64,000 nucleotides of DNA. Origin: Dehalococcoidia bacterium. GTDB lineage: Bacteria; Chloroflexota; Dehalococcoidia; Tepidiformales; Tepidiformaceae. How positions within the stretch are numbered: the stretch's first letter is position 1; each line of letters begins with the position of its first letter. The position numbers were made by a program, and so were the translations under genes. Below are positions 1 through 8,744 of this stretch, in pieces. The stretch spans positions 33,988 to 97,987 of the forward strand of contig JADLBC010000054.1 of the NCBI GenBank assembly GCA_020847985.1. Direction: 5' to 3'. The notes under the pieces were generated by a model, which was given only the letters and a program-made list of their open reading frames with translations, did no database searches and had not been told where the DNA came from.

Positions 1-686
1 TCGACCGGATCGTCGATGACGGCGATTTCATGGAAGTGCACGAGCTGTTCGCGCCGAACATGGTGGTCGGCTTCGCGCGCATGGCGGGCCAGAGCGTGGG
101 CATCGTCGCCAACCAGCCGATGGCGCTGGCGGGCTCGATCGATATCAACGCGAGCCGCAAAGCCGCGCGCTTCGTCCGTTTCTGCGACGCGTTCAACATC
201 CCCGTGGTGACGCTCGTCGACACTCCCGGCTACCTGCCGGGGATCACGCAGGAGTACGGCGGCATCCTGACGCATGGGGCGAAGCTGCTCTTCGCCTATT
301 CGGAGGCGACGGTGCCGAAGATCACGGTCGTGCTGCGCAAGGCCGTCGGCGGAGCCTACCTGGCGATGGGTTCGAAGAGCATGCGCACGGACATGAACTT
401 CGGCTGGCCGACCACGGAAATCCCCGTCATGGGCCCCGAAGGCGCGGTGAACGTCGTCTATCGCGAGGAGCTCGCGAACGCGGCCGACCCGGCGGCGCGG
501 CGCCAGGAGCTCATCGAGGAGTACCGCCAAAAGCTGGCGAACCCCTACATCGCCGCCGGGCGCGGCTTCCTCGATGACGTGATCGACCCGCGGCACACCC
601 GCCGGAAGATCATCAAGGCGCTGGAGATGCTCCGGAACAAGGCGGACCGCAACCCGCCGAAGAAGCACGGGAACATCCCGCTCTAG
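1..686 (+). CDS. pccB: Acyl-CoA (propionyl-CoA) carboxylase beta subunit, 3' part
   Basis: Carboxyltransferase subunit of a biotin-dependent acyl-CoA carboxylase, which would transfer carboxyl from biotin to propionyl-CoA to give methylmalonyl-CoA. The 5' half lies outside the window; the reading frame is open from base 3. Visible family features are the crotonase-like core with VDTPGYLPG, the glycine-rich AVGGAYLAMGSK segment, MGPEGAVNVVYR, and the characteristic C-terminal tail with DVIDPRHTRRK and PPKKHGNIPL. That tail is typical of propionyl-CoA and methylmalonyl-CoA carboxyltransferases; acetyl-CoA carboxylase AccD usually differs. The tandem VOC protein at 3988 resembles methylmalonyl-CoA epimerase, which fits propionate or methylmalonyl metabolism, although other genes intervene. 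Exact acyl-CoA specificity cannot be read from this fragment. Confidence 0.9.
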   Translation, partial: DRIVDDGDFMEVHELFAPNMVVGFARMAGQSVGIVANQPMALAGSIDINASRKAARFVRFCDAFNIPVVTLVDTPGYLPGITQEYGGILTHGAKLLFAYSEATVPKITVVLRKAVGGAYLAMGSKSMRTDMNFGWPTTEIPVMGPEGAVNVVYREELANAADPAARRQELIEEYRQKLANPYIAAGRGFLDDVIDPRHTRRKIIKALEMLRNKADRNPPKKHGNIPL

Positions 687-715
687 GCACCAGGAGCCTG
701 GCGGGACACGGAACC

Positions 716-1948
716 ATGGGGGCAAACATGGCCATCGATGTCCGGCCGATCACGGAAGACCAGTACGCGGAGTACGCCGCAAAGCGGACCAATGCGTTCG
801 GCGGCGACGCGCGCCCGGAGCGGCTTGTGTTCCGCCCGGGGATGGTCGATCTCGAACGGTGCTTCGCCGCCTACGAAGACGGCGTCATGGCGGGCACGGC
901 GGCGGCGTTCACCTACCGCATGGGCACGCCCGGCGGCGATGTGCGCTGCGCGGGCGTGACGGGCGTGACGGTGCAATCGACGCACCGCCGCCGGGGCATC
1001 CTCACCGCGATGATGCGGACGCAGCTCGAGCAGGCGCGTGACCTTGGCGAACCCGTCGCGGCGCTCTGGGCCTCGGAATCGGTCATCTACGGGCGCTTCG
1101 GGTACGGGGTCGCAAGCGAGCAGTACGAGACGACCATCGAACGCGCGCACAGCGCCATCGCGGCGACGCCCGCGAAGGGCCGCTGCCGGCTGCTGACGCG
1201 CGAAGAAGCCGAGCAGGCACTCCCGCCGCTCTGGGAGGCCGAACGCGCGCGCCGGCCGGGGATGATGACCCGCTCCGAGGGCTGGTGGCGCATGCGCATC
1301 TTCGACGACGCCGAGTGGGACCGCGGCGGCCTTTCGGCGAATCGCTACGCGCTCTACGAAGAGGACGGCCGGGCGCTCGGGTACGCGCGCTACCGGGTGA
1401 AGGCCGATTATGACGACCAGCACCTGCCCACTGGGCGGCTGCGCGTCGAGGAGCTGTTCGGGCTCACACGCCAGGCGCAGGTGGGGCTTTGGACTTATGT
1501 CTTTGGAGTCGACCTCATCCGCACGATCGAGGCGTTCATCCGCCCGGCCGACGACCTCGTGCCGTGGATTCTCGCGGACCGGCGGCGGCTGCGGCGCATC
1601 CCCGTCGACTCCGTGTGGCTGCGGCTGGTCGATATCCCGGCCGCCTTCGCCGCGCGGCGCGCACGGGCGGAGGGGCGGGTCGTGGTCGAAGCACAAGATT
1701 CCTTCCTCCCGTGGGCGGGCGGCCGATTCGCCATCGAAGCAGAGGGCGGCGAGTTGCGGGCGAAACCCACGACGGAATCCGCGCAGCTAACCATGGACAC
1801 GACGGCGCTGGCTTCGCTGTACCTGGGCGGGTTCCCGGCATCGCTGCTGGCGCTTGCCGGGCACATCGAAGGCGACCCGCGGCAGCTGGCCGTGGCCGAC
1901 GCGATCCTCGGATGGCCGGTGGCGCCGTGGTCGCCCGAGATCTTCTAG
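716..1948 (+). CDS. Eis-family GNAT N-acetyltransferase
   Basis: A 410-residue protein with the architecture of the Eis (enhanced intracellular survival) family: an N-terminal GNAT domain, a second GNAT-like domain and a C-terminal SCP2-like domain. The acetyl-CoA binding motif is seen as VTVQSTHRRRGILT at about residues 84-97. The family's IYGRFGYG segment with its conserved tyrosine lies at about 123-131. The chain ends in phenylalanine (PEIF), and in Eis the C-terminal carboxylate acts as the catalytic base. Eis enzymes acetylate amines, including aminoglycosides and lysines; the substrate here is unknown. ATG 716 and ATG 728 are both possible starts, and an AGGAG lies at 692-696. It stands alone, 29 bases after the carboxylase. 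Confidence 0.85.
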   Translation: MGANMAIDVRPITEDQYAEYAAKRTNAFGGDARPERLVFRPGMVDLERCFAAYEDGVMAGTAAAFTYRMGTPGGDVRCAGVTGVTVQSTHRRRGILTAMMRTQLEQARDLGEPVAALWASESVIYGRFGYGVASEQYETTIERAHSAIAATPAKGRCRLLTREEAEQALPPLWEAERARRPGMMTRSEGWWRMRIFDDAEWDRGGLSANRYALYEEDGRALGYARYRVKADYDDQHLPTGRLRVEELFGLTRQAQVGLWTYVFGVDLIRTIEAFIRPADDLVPWILADRRRLRRIPVDSVWLRLVDIPAAFAARRARAEGRVVVEAQDSFLPWAGGRFAIEAEGGELRAKPTTESAQLTMDTTALASLYLGGFPASLLALAGHIEGDPRQLAVADAILGWPVAPWSPEIF

Positions 1949-2134
1949 CGCACCGGCGGCGCACATCGCGACAACCCCGCGGCCACGGCGAGCGGCGAAG
2001 ATGGACACCGGGGAGCCTGTTCGGCCGCGCCGCGTGAGGGGGTTTTCGCGCCGGTGAGTGCGGGATCTCCTGATGCCCACGCGGGCCCAACTCCCCGACA
2101 CTGGCTTCCAGAATGGGCAAAGTGAGGCAAGGCC

Positions 2135-2983
2135 ATGGCCGGTCAGGTTCGATCGCGCGCTGAGATACTGCTCCAGGCTGTGAATTCGCTGCCGCCTCTG
2201 CCAGCGGTCGCGATGCGCGTCATGCAGGTTTCGCAGGACCCCCGCGCGAGCGCGAGCGACCTGGCGCTGGTGGTTTCCGCCGACCCGGGCCTGAGCGCGA
2301 CGATCCTCCGCGTGGCGAACTCGGCGGCCTACGCGCGGGCGAAGCAGGTCACGTCGGTGCAGGAAGCGCTGGTGGTGCTCGGCTTCGTGCAGGCGCGAAA
2401 CATCGCCGTGAGCGGCGCGATCACGTCCCGCTATGCCCCGGACGCCCTCAACGCGCTCTTCCGCATCGATGCGTTCTGGCGCCATTCGATCGCCGTCGGC
2501 TTCCGGGCGAGCGAGCTGGCGGGCAAGAGCCGGCGGCTCGATGTGCCCAGCGCGTTCACGGCGGGCATCCTCCACAACATGGGCCGCCTCGCGATGTTCT
2601 ATGCCGACCCCGCCGGGCTCGACCAGGTCGTGGCCGAGATGCTGCGCAGCGGCCGCCCTCTCGAGGATGTCGAGCGCGAGATGCTGGGGTACGACCACGC
2701 CGAGGTGGGCGGCGCACTCGCGCGGCGCTGGCGCCTCCCCGCCGATATCGCCGACGCGGTCTCGAAGCATCACGCCGCGGCGGATCTGCCCGAGATCACC
2801 CTCGCGTCCGTGGTGGCGCAGGCGAACGAATTCTGCATGGAGCACGGCATCTACCCGGGCTACGTGGTCCCGGGCGCCGAGGACGTGAAGTCGACGCCCG
2901 AGCTCGCCCGGCTGATGAAGCGGGTCGACCAGCTGATGACGCTCATCACCGGTCCGGCCGAACCGGTCAGGGTTGTCGCCTGA
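2135..2983 (+). CDS. HDOD domain signalling protein
   Basis: A 282-residue cytoplasmic protein made almost entirely of an HDOD domain, a metal-independent relative of HD phosphohydrolases. The signature N-terminal segment (LPPLPAVAMRVMQV, then ASDLALVVSADPGLSATILRVANSAAY) is at residues 18-63, and the HD-like helices with FTAGILHNMGRL and YDHAEVGGALARRW are in the middle. HDOD proteins act in signal transduction, often with c-di-GMP or chemotaxis circuits, without known catalysis. No output domain is attached. The start is ATG 2135 with GAGG a few bases upstream. It converges with the lipid kinase gene, with only about 15 bases between the stops. A link to the motility genes about 43 kb away is possible but not shown. 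Confidence 0.88.
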   Translation: MAGQVRSRAEILLQAVNSLPPLPAVAMRVMQVSQDPRASASDLALVVSADPGLSATILRVANSAAYARAKQVTSVQEALVVLGFVQARNIAVSGAITSRYAPDALNALFRIDAFWRHSIAVGFRASELAGKSRRLDVPSAFTAGILHNMGRLAMFYADPAGLDQVVAEMLRSGRPLEDVEREMLGYDHAEVGGALARRWRLPADIADAVSKHHAAADLPEITLASVVAQANEFCMEHGIYPGYVVPGAEDVKSTPELARLMKRVDQLMTLITGPAEPVRVVA

Positions 2984-2998
2984 CCCTGCCTTTGCGAG

Positions 2999-3949
2999 TC
3001 AGCTAGACGGGCCGCCGATGATTGGCGGCAACGGCCCCGCGGGCACCCGCACCAGGAGCGCGCGCGGTCGTAGGCCGAACCGCATGGGCGTGACACCGGC
3101 GTAGTCGCCATCGAGCTGGACCGGTAGGCCCGGGGTTTCGACCACAAGCTCCGGGACGGCCGCATCGAGCACGGCGGAATCGCCGCGGAGCCGGCCGAGC
3201 AGCAGCCGCGCGGAGACGCGGAGCGCGGCGCCCGGGCTATTCGGCGCCAGGGCGACCATATCGAGCAGGCCGTCATCGGCGAGGGCGCCCGGCGAGAAGC
3301 GCACGCGGCCGCCGTACAGGCGGGTGTTGCTCAGCACCATCATCGTCACCCGTGCTTCGTGCGCCGAATCGCCCGCGACCCATCGAACGGACTGGCCGGC
3401 TGCCGCGGGAAGCATGCGCGCGCCCTGGACAACGTAGGCGAGGTCGCCGATGCGGCGTTTGAGCGCCTTCGAAACATCGCGGGTAACGGCGGCATCGAAG
3501 CCGATGCCGGCCATCAGCAGGAAGCGGTGACCATCGGCGACCCCGAGATCGATGGCGACGGACTGGCCACCGAGGTGCGTATCGACCGCGGCGCGCAGGC
3601 CCCGGGGGATGCCGGTTTCGCGTGCCCAGACGTTCACGGTGCCGCGCGGCAGCGCCGCGAGCGCGGTATCGGAGCGTTCGATGCCTTCGGCGGCGACGCG
3701 GAGGGTGCCATCGCCGCCGGCGACGAAGAGGAGCGCGTCGCCGCGGTTGGCCGCACGGCTGGCGGCGCGCGTCATCGCCAGCGGCGAATCGGGAAACTCG
3801 ACGCGCGTCTCGATGCCGTGCCGCTGGAGGTAGGCCTGCAGGCGCTCCGCGGGGAACTTCGCGCCTACGCCCCGGGCGGCGAGATTCACGAGCAGCGTGG
3901 CGGTCGGATTTGGGTGCATTTGCGGCGCTTTCGACCCGAACCGTACCAT
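2999..3949 (-). CDS. Diacylglycerol/lipid kinase family protein (DagK catalytic domain)
   Basis: A 316-residue protein of the YegS/DgkB/LCB5 lipid kinase family, which phosphorylates diacylglycerol or a related lipid at the inner face of the membrane. The nucleotide-binding motif VAGGDGTLRV lies near residues 77-86, followed by LPRGTVNVWARE, the family's phosphate-binding PxGTxN region. The C-terminal beta-sandwich carries LDGDYAG, also conserved in the family. ATG 3949 is used here; ATG 3919 is a plausible alternative because the conserved region starts only after it. The gene is divergent from the VOC gene at 3988, so the two share a very short promoter region. Confidence 0.85.
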   Translation of the reverse strand: MVRFGSKAPQMHPNPTATLLVNLAARGVGAKFPAERLQAYLQRHGIETRVEFPDSPLAMTRAASRAANRGDALLFVAGGDGTLRVAAEGIERSDTALAALPRGTVNVWARETGIPRGLRAAVDTHLGGQSVAIDLGVADGHRFLLMAGIGFDAAVTRDVSKALKRRIGDLAYVVQGARMLPAAAGQSVRWVAGDSAHEARVTMMVLSNTRLYGGRVRFSPGALADDGLLDMVALAPNSPGAALRVSARLLLGRLRGDSAVLDAAVPELVVETPGLPVQLDGDYAGVTPMRFGLRPRALLVRVPAGPLPPIIGGPSS

Positions 3950-3956
3950 ACCGGTT
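3939..3956. promoter_or_regulatory. Imperfect palindrome in a short divergent promoter region
   Basis: Arms AACCG (3939-3943) and CGGTT (3952-3956) surround TACCATAC, itself partly symmetric. The element lies between the divergent starts of the lipid kinase (3949 or 3919) and the VOC gene (3988). It could be an operator or chance symmetry. It overlaps the kinase coding region if ATG 3949 is used. Confidence 0.25.
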
Positions 3957-3987
3957 CACCCACCCTGGCTGGAGCACGAACAAGCAA

Positions 3988-4842
3988 GTGATCACGTTCA
4001 CGCGTGTCGACCACATCAGCATGGCCAGCGCCGACTGGCGTCCGCAGGCGGAGCGGCTGCAGCGCCTCCTCGGATTCAAGTACCTTTCGAACTGGGAAGG
4101 CAGCGCGAAGCAGGACTTCAGCGGCAGCCTCAGCCAGGTCCCCGGCACCGGGATCGAATTCGAAATCATCGCACCGTACGGGTCGCCGAGCTTCGTCCAG
4201 AAGTTCCTCGACCAGGGCGGCCCGGGGCTGCATCACATCACCATCGAAGTGCCGGACATCCACCGCTGCGCGGAGGAGATCACGGCGCTGGGGCTCACGC
4301 CGTTCGGAGGCGTCGTGGATGACGGCGCGTGGTACGTGACGTACGTCCACCCGAAGGAGAGCGGCGGCATCCTCTGGCAGCTGTTCCAATCGCACCGGCC
4401 CGAGCGCGAGGTCGACCGTTCGACGCCGAACGGGGGCGCCGTCGGGCTCAAGCGCATCGACCACGTGTCGCTCGCCGTGCCGGACCGCGACGCGCAGGTC
4501 GAATGGCAGAAGCGCGTCTTCGGCTTCGAGGAGATCTCGCGCTGGACGAACGAGGCCGAGGGGTACGATGGGTGCGTCATGCGCATCCCGGGGAGCCTGC
4601 TGCAGTTCGAGATCATCGCCCCGAACCGCCCGGATAGCTTCGTCCAGAAGTTCATCGACAAGCGCCGCCCGGGCATGCACCACATCTGCTGCGAAGTTGA
4701 GTCCGTCGAGGGCGCGATCGCGGGCATGCGGGCGGAAGGTGTCGAGCCGTTCGGCGGCATCGTCGAAAGCGACTGGCACCGGCACACGTTCCTCCATCCG
4801 CGGGACAGCGGCGGGGTGCTCTTCCAGCTCTTCGAGGAGTAG
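3988..4842 (+). CDS. Tandem VOC (glyoxalase/methylmalonyl-CoA epimerase-like) protein
   Basis: A 284-residue protein made of two vicinal-oxygen-chelate repeats, at about residues 1-130 and 150-284. Both halves carry the pattern of methylmalonyl-CoA epimerase: an early histidine (RVDHISMA, RIDHVSLA), then EIIAP, FVQKF, and GPGLHHITIEV or RPGMHHICCEV, then HPK/HPRxSGG and a final glutamine or glutamate. A single polypeptide holding both halves could form the usual two-domain active site internally. GTG 3988 is chosen because the first VOC strand begins right there; ATG 4021 would remove it. The nearby acyl-CoA carboxylase makes an epimerase role plausible, but glyoxalase or dioxygenase relatives cannot be excluded. 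Confidence 0.78.
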   Translation: MITFTRVDHISMASADWRPQAERLQRLLGFKYLSNWEGSAKQDFSGSLSQVPGTGIEFEIIAPYGSPSFVQKFLDQGGPGLHHITIEVPDIHRCAEEITALGLTPFGGVVDDGAWYVTYVHPKESGGILWQLFQSHRPEREVDRSTPNGGAVGLKRIDHVSLAVPDRDAQVEWQKRVFGFEEISRWTNEAEGYDGCVMRIPGSLLQFEIIAPNRPDSFVQKFIDKRRPGMHHICCEVESVEGAIAGMRAEGVEPFGGIVESDWHRHTFLHPRDSGGVLFQLFEE

Positions 4843-4885
4843 CACGCGCCTTTTTCGTTGAAGCGAAGCGGGCTACGGTGAGGGC

Positions 4886-5899
4886 ATGTCCGACATCCTT
4901 CGTGCGGCTGTCATCGGCCTCGGATCCATGGGCGCGAACCACGCCCGCGTGCTGGGCGATACGCCCGGCGTCGAACTGTGCGGCGTCGCCGATGCCGACC
5001 CGGAGCGCGTGCGCAAAGCCACGGGCGGCCGCCCCATCCCGGGGTTCCCGGACGCGGCGACAATGCTCGCGGAGACGAAGCCGGATTTCGTTTCGGTGGT
5101 CGTGCCCACGCAGTTGCACGAATCGGTGGCGCTGCAGGTGATCGCGGCCGGGGCGCACGTGCTCGTGGAGAAGCCGATCGCGGCGACCCTCGAAGCGGCG
5201 CGGCGCATCGCGCGGGCGGCCGAAGAGCGCGGCGTGCTGCTCACCGTCGGCCATATTGAGCGTTTCAACCCGGCCATCCGCGAGCTGAAGGGAAGGCTCG
5301 ATGCCGGGCAGGGCGGCGCGGTGCTCCAGGTGCGCGCCCGCCGGGTGGGCCCGTTCCCGCACCGCATCCGCGACGTCGGCGTCATCCACGACCTCGCGCC
5401 GCACGACATCGACATCATGCGCTACCTGCTGAGCGACGAAGTGGACCGCGTGTTCGCCGAAGCGCGCCGGCACATCAACACCGACAACGAAGACCTCTTC
5501 GCGGGCATGCTGCGCTTCCATCGCGGGGCGATGGGCCTGCTCGATATCAACTGGCTGACACCCACGAAGGAGCGCACGCTCACGGTGCTCTGCGAGCGCG
5601 GGATGTTCGTGGCGAACTACGCCGCGCAATCGCTCGAGTTCTTCGAAAACTACGCGGCGACGGCGCGCGAGGGGGCAATCGCGAGCGTGACCGAGGGGCC
5701 CATGACGCGCTACCCGGTGGCGAACCGCGAACCCCTCCGCGTGGAACTGGAAAGCTTCCGCGATGCCATCCTCGCGGGCGGCCCCGCACCGGTGAGCGCC
5801 GAGGACGGGATGCGGGCGCTGGCCGTCTCGGAGGCGCTGGTCCGCTCCTCGATGGAGGACCGCCCGGTGACGCCGGACGAAGTGATGGCGCAGACATGA
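4886..5899 (+). CDS. Gfo/Idh/MocA family oxidoreductase (WlbA/WbpB-like)
   Basis: A 337-residue NAD(P)-dependent oxidoreductase. The N-terminal Rossmann motif is VIGLGSMGANHA (about residues 9-20), and the family's EKP motif (LVEKPIAAT) is near residue 97. The GHIERFNPA segment and the APHDIDIMRYL helix carry the usual catalytic-site histidines. It overlaps the next gene, a nucleotide-sugar 6-dehydrogenase, by ATGA, so the pair is co-translated. Such a pair (WbpA/WbpB type) makes UDP-N-acetyl-glucosaminuronate and oxidises it at C3 in the pathway to diacetamido-uronic acid sugars. Aminotransferase and acetyltransferase partners are not in the window, so the end product is unknown. ATG 4886 is preceded by GAGGG. 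Confidence 0.85.
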   Translation: MSDILRAAVIGLGSMGANHARVLGDTPGVELCGVADADPERVRKATGGRPIPGFPDAATMLAETKPDFVSVVVPTQLHESVALQVIAAGAHVLVEKPIAATLEAARRIARAAEERGVLLTVGHIERFNPAIRELKGRLDAGQGGAVLQVRARRVGPFPHRIRDVGVIHDLAPHDIDIMRYLLSDEVDRVFAEARRHINTDNEDLFAGMLRFHRGAMGLLDINWLTPTKERTLTVLCERGMFVANYAAQSLEFFENYAATAREGAIASVTEGPMTRYPVANREPLRVELESFRDAILAGGPAPVSAEDGMRALAVSEALVRSSMEDRPVTPDEVMAQT

Positions 5900-7176
5900 A
5901 CGTCGCGGTCATCGGTATCGGGCGCATCGGGCTGCCGCTTTCGGCGGCCATCGCGGGCGCGGGGCACCAGGTCTTCGGCTGCGATATCAACGCGGAGCGC
6001 GTGGCACTGGTGAACCGCGGCGAAAACCCGATTCCCGATGAGGCCGGCCTCGGTGACCTGCTGCGGCGCGTCGTCGCAAGCGGGAACCTCCGCGCCACCA
6101 CCGACACCATCGCCGCCGTGGGCAAGTGCGAGGCCGTGTTGTTCGCCGTGGCCGTGGATGTGAACGACGAAGGGACCGCCGACCTCACACCCCTGTTCGC
6201 CGCCGCCGACACGGTCGGCAGGGGCATCCGGCCCGGCACGCTCTGCATCTTCGATACAACGCTTCCCATCGGCACGACGCGCGCGGAACTCGCGCCGCGG
6301 CTCGAAAGCGGTGGGCTGAAGCTCGGCCGCGATTTCAGTGTCGCCTTCAGCCCCGAGCGCTTGCTCATGGGCCGGGTAATCGAGGACCTCAAGAAGTACC
6401 CGAAACTCGTCGGCGGCGTCGATCCCGACGGGGGTCCCCGCGCGGCGGCGTTCTATAAGCGCGCCTTCGGGGACGACGCGAACGTGCGCGTGCTCGCGAA
6501 CGCGGAGACGGCGGAGCTCACGAAGCTCGCCGAAGGCGCCTACCGCGACCTTAACATCGCGCTCGCGAACGAACTGGCGCAGGTGGCCGACGCATACGGC
6601 ATCGATATCGCCGAAGTCACGGGCGCGGCGAACAGCCAGCCATACTCGCACATCCACACGCCGGGCACGGGCGTGGGCGGGCACTGCATTCCCGTGTATC
6701 CGCGCTTCCTCATCCAGGGCCGCGGCCCGAGCGCGCTTTCGAGCCTCGGGCGCGATGTCAACGACGCCATGCCCCGGTACGCGGCCGAACGCGTGGCCGG
6801 GCTCATCGGCGGGCTCGAAGGCAAGCGCGTGCTGATCCTGGGCCTCACCTTCCGGCCCAATGTCGCCGTCACCCCGCACACGAACGCGGTCGACCTGCTG
6901 CGGGAGTTCGCCGGCCGGGGGGCGCTGGTGCACGGGCACGATGCCCTCCTCTCGGAGGCCGGCGTGCGTTCGTTGGGGTTCGAACCGGCGGCGGAACCGC
7001 TCGCGGGCTACGACGTCGCGGTCGTGCACGCGTACCACGATGCGTACCAGGACTACGACTGGCGGCGCATCGCTCCGCTGGTGCTGGATGCGCGCAACGC
7101 GATGGATCGGACGGCCGTGGAAGCGGCCGGTGTGCGGTACCTGGGCATCGGGCGGCCGGTTTCGGTGGGCGAATAG
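5896..7176 (+). CDS. Nucleotide-sugar 6-dehydrogenase (UDP-GlcNAc/UDP-ManNAc/UDP-Glc type)
   Basis: A 426-residue enzyme of the UDP-glucose/GDP-mannose dehydrogenase family, oxidising the C6 hydroxyl of a UDP-sugar to a carboxylate with two NAD+. The N-terminal Rossmann motif is VIGIGRIGLPLSAAIA. The middle domain has SPERLLMG and ETAELTKLAEGAYRDLNIALAN. The catalytic cysteine is Cys264 in GVGGHCIPVYP. The C-terminal domain begins with LILGLTFRPNV. The sequence pattern is closer to the WecC/WbpA group than to plain UDP-glucose dehydrogenase, in keeping with the co-translated WbpB-like partner upstream. It probably supplies uronic-acid-type sugars for surface glycans or flagellin glycosylation (inference). 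Confidence 0.88.
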   Translation: MNVAVIGIGRIGLPLSAAIAGAGHQVFGCDINAERVALVNRGENPIPDEAGLGDLLRRVVASGNLRATTDTIAAVGKCEAVLFAVAVDVNDEGTADLTPLFAAADTVGRGIRPGTLCIFDTTLPIGTTRAELAPRLESGGLKLGRDFSVAFSPERLLMGRVIEDLKKYPKLVGGVDPDGGPRAAAFYKRAFGDDANVRVLANAETAELTKLAEGAYRDLNIALANELAQVADAYGIDIAEVTGAANSQPYSHIHTPGTGVGGHCIPVYPRFLIQGRGPSALSSLGRDVNDAMPRYAAERVAGLIGGLEGKRVLILGLTFRPNVAVTPHTNAVDLLREFAGRGALVHGHDALLSEAGVRSLGFEPAAEPLAGYDVAVVHAYHDAYQDYDWRRIAPLVLDARNAMDRTAVEAAGVRYLGIGRPVSVGE

Positions 7177-7276
7177 CCAAAAAAGGCGCACGAATACGCC
7201 CCGGACAGGGCCCGCGAACCAGCAAGTAACGGCGGCGCACGGTATTCTTCGCGGCAGCCAGACGCCGGGGGCAGGC

Positions 7277-8725
7277 ATGCAATACGGCACCCTGCGGGTA
7301 CAGACGCCCGACGGGCAGGTACGCGAGTACCCGATCGACATGGCGAACGTGGTCATCGGCCGCGCCGAAGGCAACGGCGTGGTAATCGACCACGTCTCCG
7401 TCTCGCGCCGCCACGCGCAGCTGCGGCTCGACGGTTCGAAGGTCACCCTCGAGGACCTCGGGTCGGCCAACGGCACCTTCGTCGGCAGCCACCAGCTGGA
7501 GCCGTCGTCCCAGGTCACGGTGGCGGAAGGTCAGCCGCTCCGCTTCGGCGATGTGGAGGCGCGCTTCTTCATCCCCATCGAGGCGGGCGGTTCCGGTGGC
7601 GTGGCGATGGGCGGGGCCGGTTCGTTCACCGCCTCGAGCGACGCCCAGGCGACCTTCTCCGTTTCGCTCGCTTCCCCGAACGGGCCGGTGGCCGCGGGCG
7701 CGACGACGACCGCGACGGTGGTCGTGCAGAACCGGGGCGCGACGCTGGACCAGTTCACGCTGAGCGTGCTGGACCTCCCGGCGGCATGGGTGCGGTTGAG
7801 CCGCCAGCAGCTTTCGCTCGTACCGGCCGCGCGCGACGAAGTGACCATCGCCATCCAGCCGCCGCGCACGTCGGAGGCGGTGGCGGGCGAGTACGCCTTC
7901 TCGGTGCAGGTGATTTCGCGCGACAACGGCCGCGAGGTGCGCGTGCTCGGGAAGCTCACCGTGTTGCCGTTCGACGGCGTGGCGATGGCGGTGGAGCCCC
8001 GTGGAGGCGGCGCGTTCTGGACCATCGTCAGCAACACCGGCAACGCACCCGCGAGCTACACCCTCGGCGCTTCGGACGACAAGGAGACGCTCGACTTCAC
8101 CTTCGAACGGGACGCGGTCGAATTGGCGCCGGGCGACCGGGAGACCGTCGGCCTGAAGGTCGTCCCGAAGAAGCGATCGCTGTTCGGGAACGTCGAGACG
8201 CGGCCGTTCCGGGTGCAGGCGCGGCCCCGGGGGGCGGGTACGCAGCAGGCGGCATCGGAAGGCCAGATCGCCATCCGGCCGCCGTTGCGCTATTGGAAGT
8301 GGGTCGCCGCGGCGGTGCTGCTCGTCGCCGTCGTCGGGCTTGGCGCCTGGGCGGCGACGAAGGTCAACTTCGGCGGCGATGGCGGCGGCACGCCCGCGGA
8401 CGCCACGGCCGAGCCCAGCGCCACCGCAAGCACCGGTATCGAGACGCCAACACCGGCGCCAACGGTGCTCGCACGCGGCACGACGGCCATCGTGCTCAAC
8501 TCGGCGCCGCCGAACGACTGCCTGAACGTGCGCATCGAGCCCAAGCTCACGGCGTCCTCCGTGACCAAGCTCTGCAACGGGGACAAGGTGAAAATCACCT
8601 CGGACCGCGTGGAGGCAGACGGCTTCTACTGGTGGTCCGTCGAGAAGGACGCGAACACGCGCGGCTGGTCGGCCGAGCGCCGGATCGATGGCAGCGGGGT
8701 GCCTTTCCTCCAACTCGCTCCATAG
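7277..8725 (+). CDS. FHA-Ig-TM-SH3 domain protein (FHA paralogue 1)
   Basis: A 482-residue protein with an N-terminal FHA (phosphothreonine-reader) domain at about residues 1-98. It keeps the canonical GR, SRRHA and SANGT residues. An Ig-like region (about 110-320) follows, then one membrane segment at about 339-362. After a Pro/Thr/Ala linker, an SH3b-like domain with NVRIEPKLTASSV and FYWWSV reaches the C-terminus. No N-terminal signal is seen, so FHA is likely cytoplasmic and SH3b outside. The first half is clearly paralogous to the proteins starting at 29718 and 39037 (shared opening MxYGxL, the same Ig region, the same TM position). It converges on the injection-system cluster with a 19-base gap, so the three paralogues bracket that cluster. 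ATG 7277 is preceded by a G-rich stretch. Confidence 0.85.
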   Translation: MQYGTLRVQTPDGQVREYPIDMANVVIGRAEGNGVVIDHVSVSRRHAQLRLDGSKVTLEDLGSANGTFVGSHQLEPSSQVTVAEGQPLRFGDVEARFFIPIEAGGSGGVAMGGAGSFTASSDAQATFSVSLASPNGPVAAGATTTATVVVQNRGATLDQFTLSVLDLPAAWVRLSRQQLSLVPAARDEVTIAIQPPRTSEAVAGEYAFSVQVISRDNGREVRVLGKLTVLPFDGVAMAVEPRGGGAFWTIVSNTGNAPASYTLGASDDKETLDFTFERDAVELAPGDRETVGLKVVPKKRSLFGNVETRPFRVQARPRGAGTQQAASEGQIAIRPPLRYWKWVAAAVLLVAVVGLGAWAATKVNFGGDGGGTPADATAEPSATASTGIETPTPAPTVLARGTTAIVLNSAPPNDCLNVRIEPKLTASSVTKLCNGDKVKITSDRVEADGFYWWSVEKDANTRGWSAERRIDGSGVPFLQLAP

Positions 8726-8744
8726 GTGCGGGCGGCGGCAGGCG

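Noticed and set aside
1949..2134. Possible small gene or RNA between the Eis-like and HDOD genes
   Set aside because: Only short GC-rich frames without ribosome sites or conserved patterns, and no convincing hairpin.
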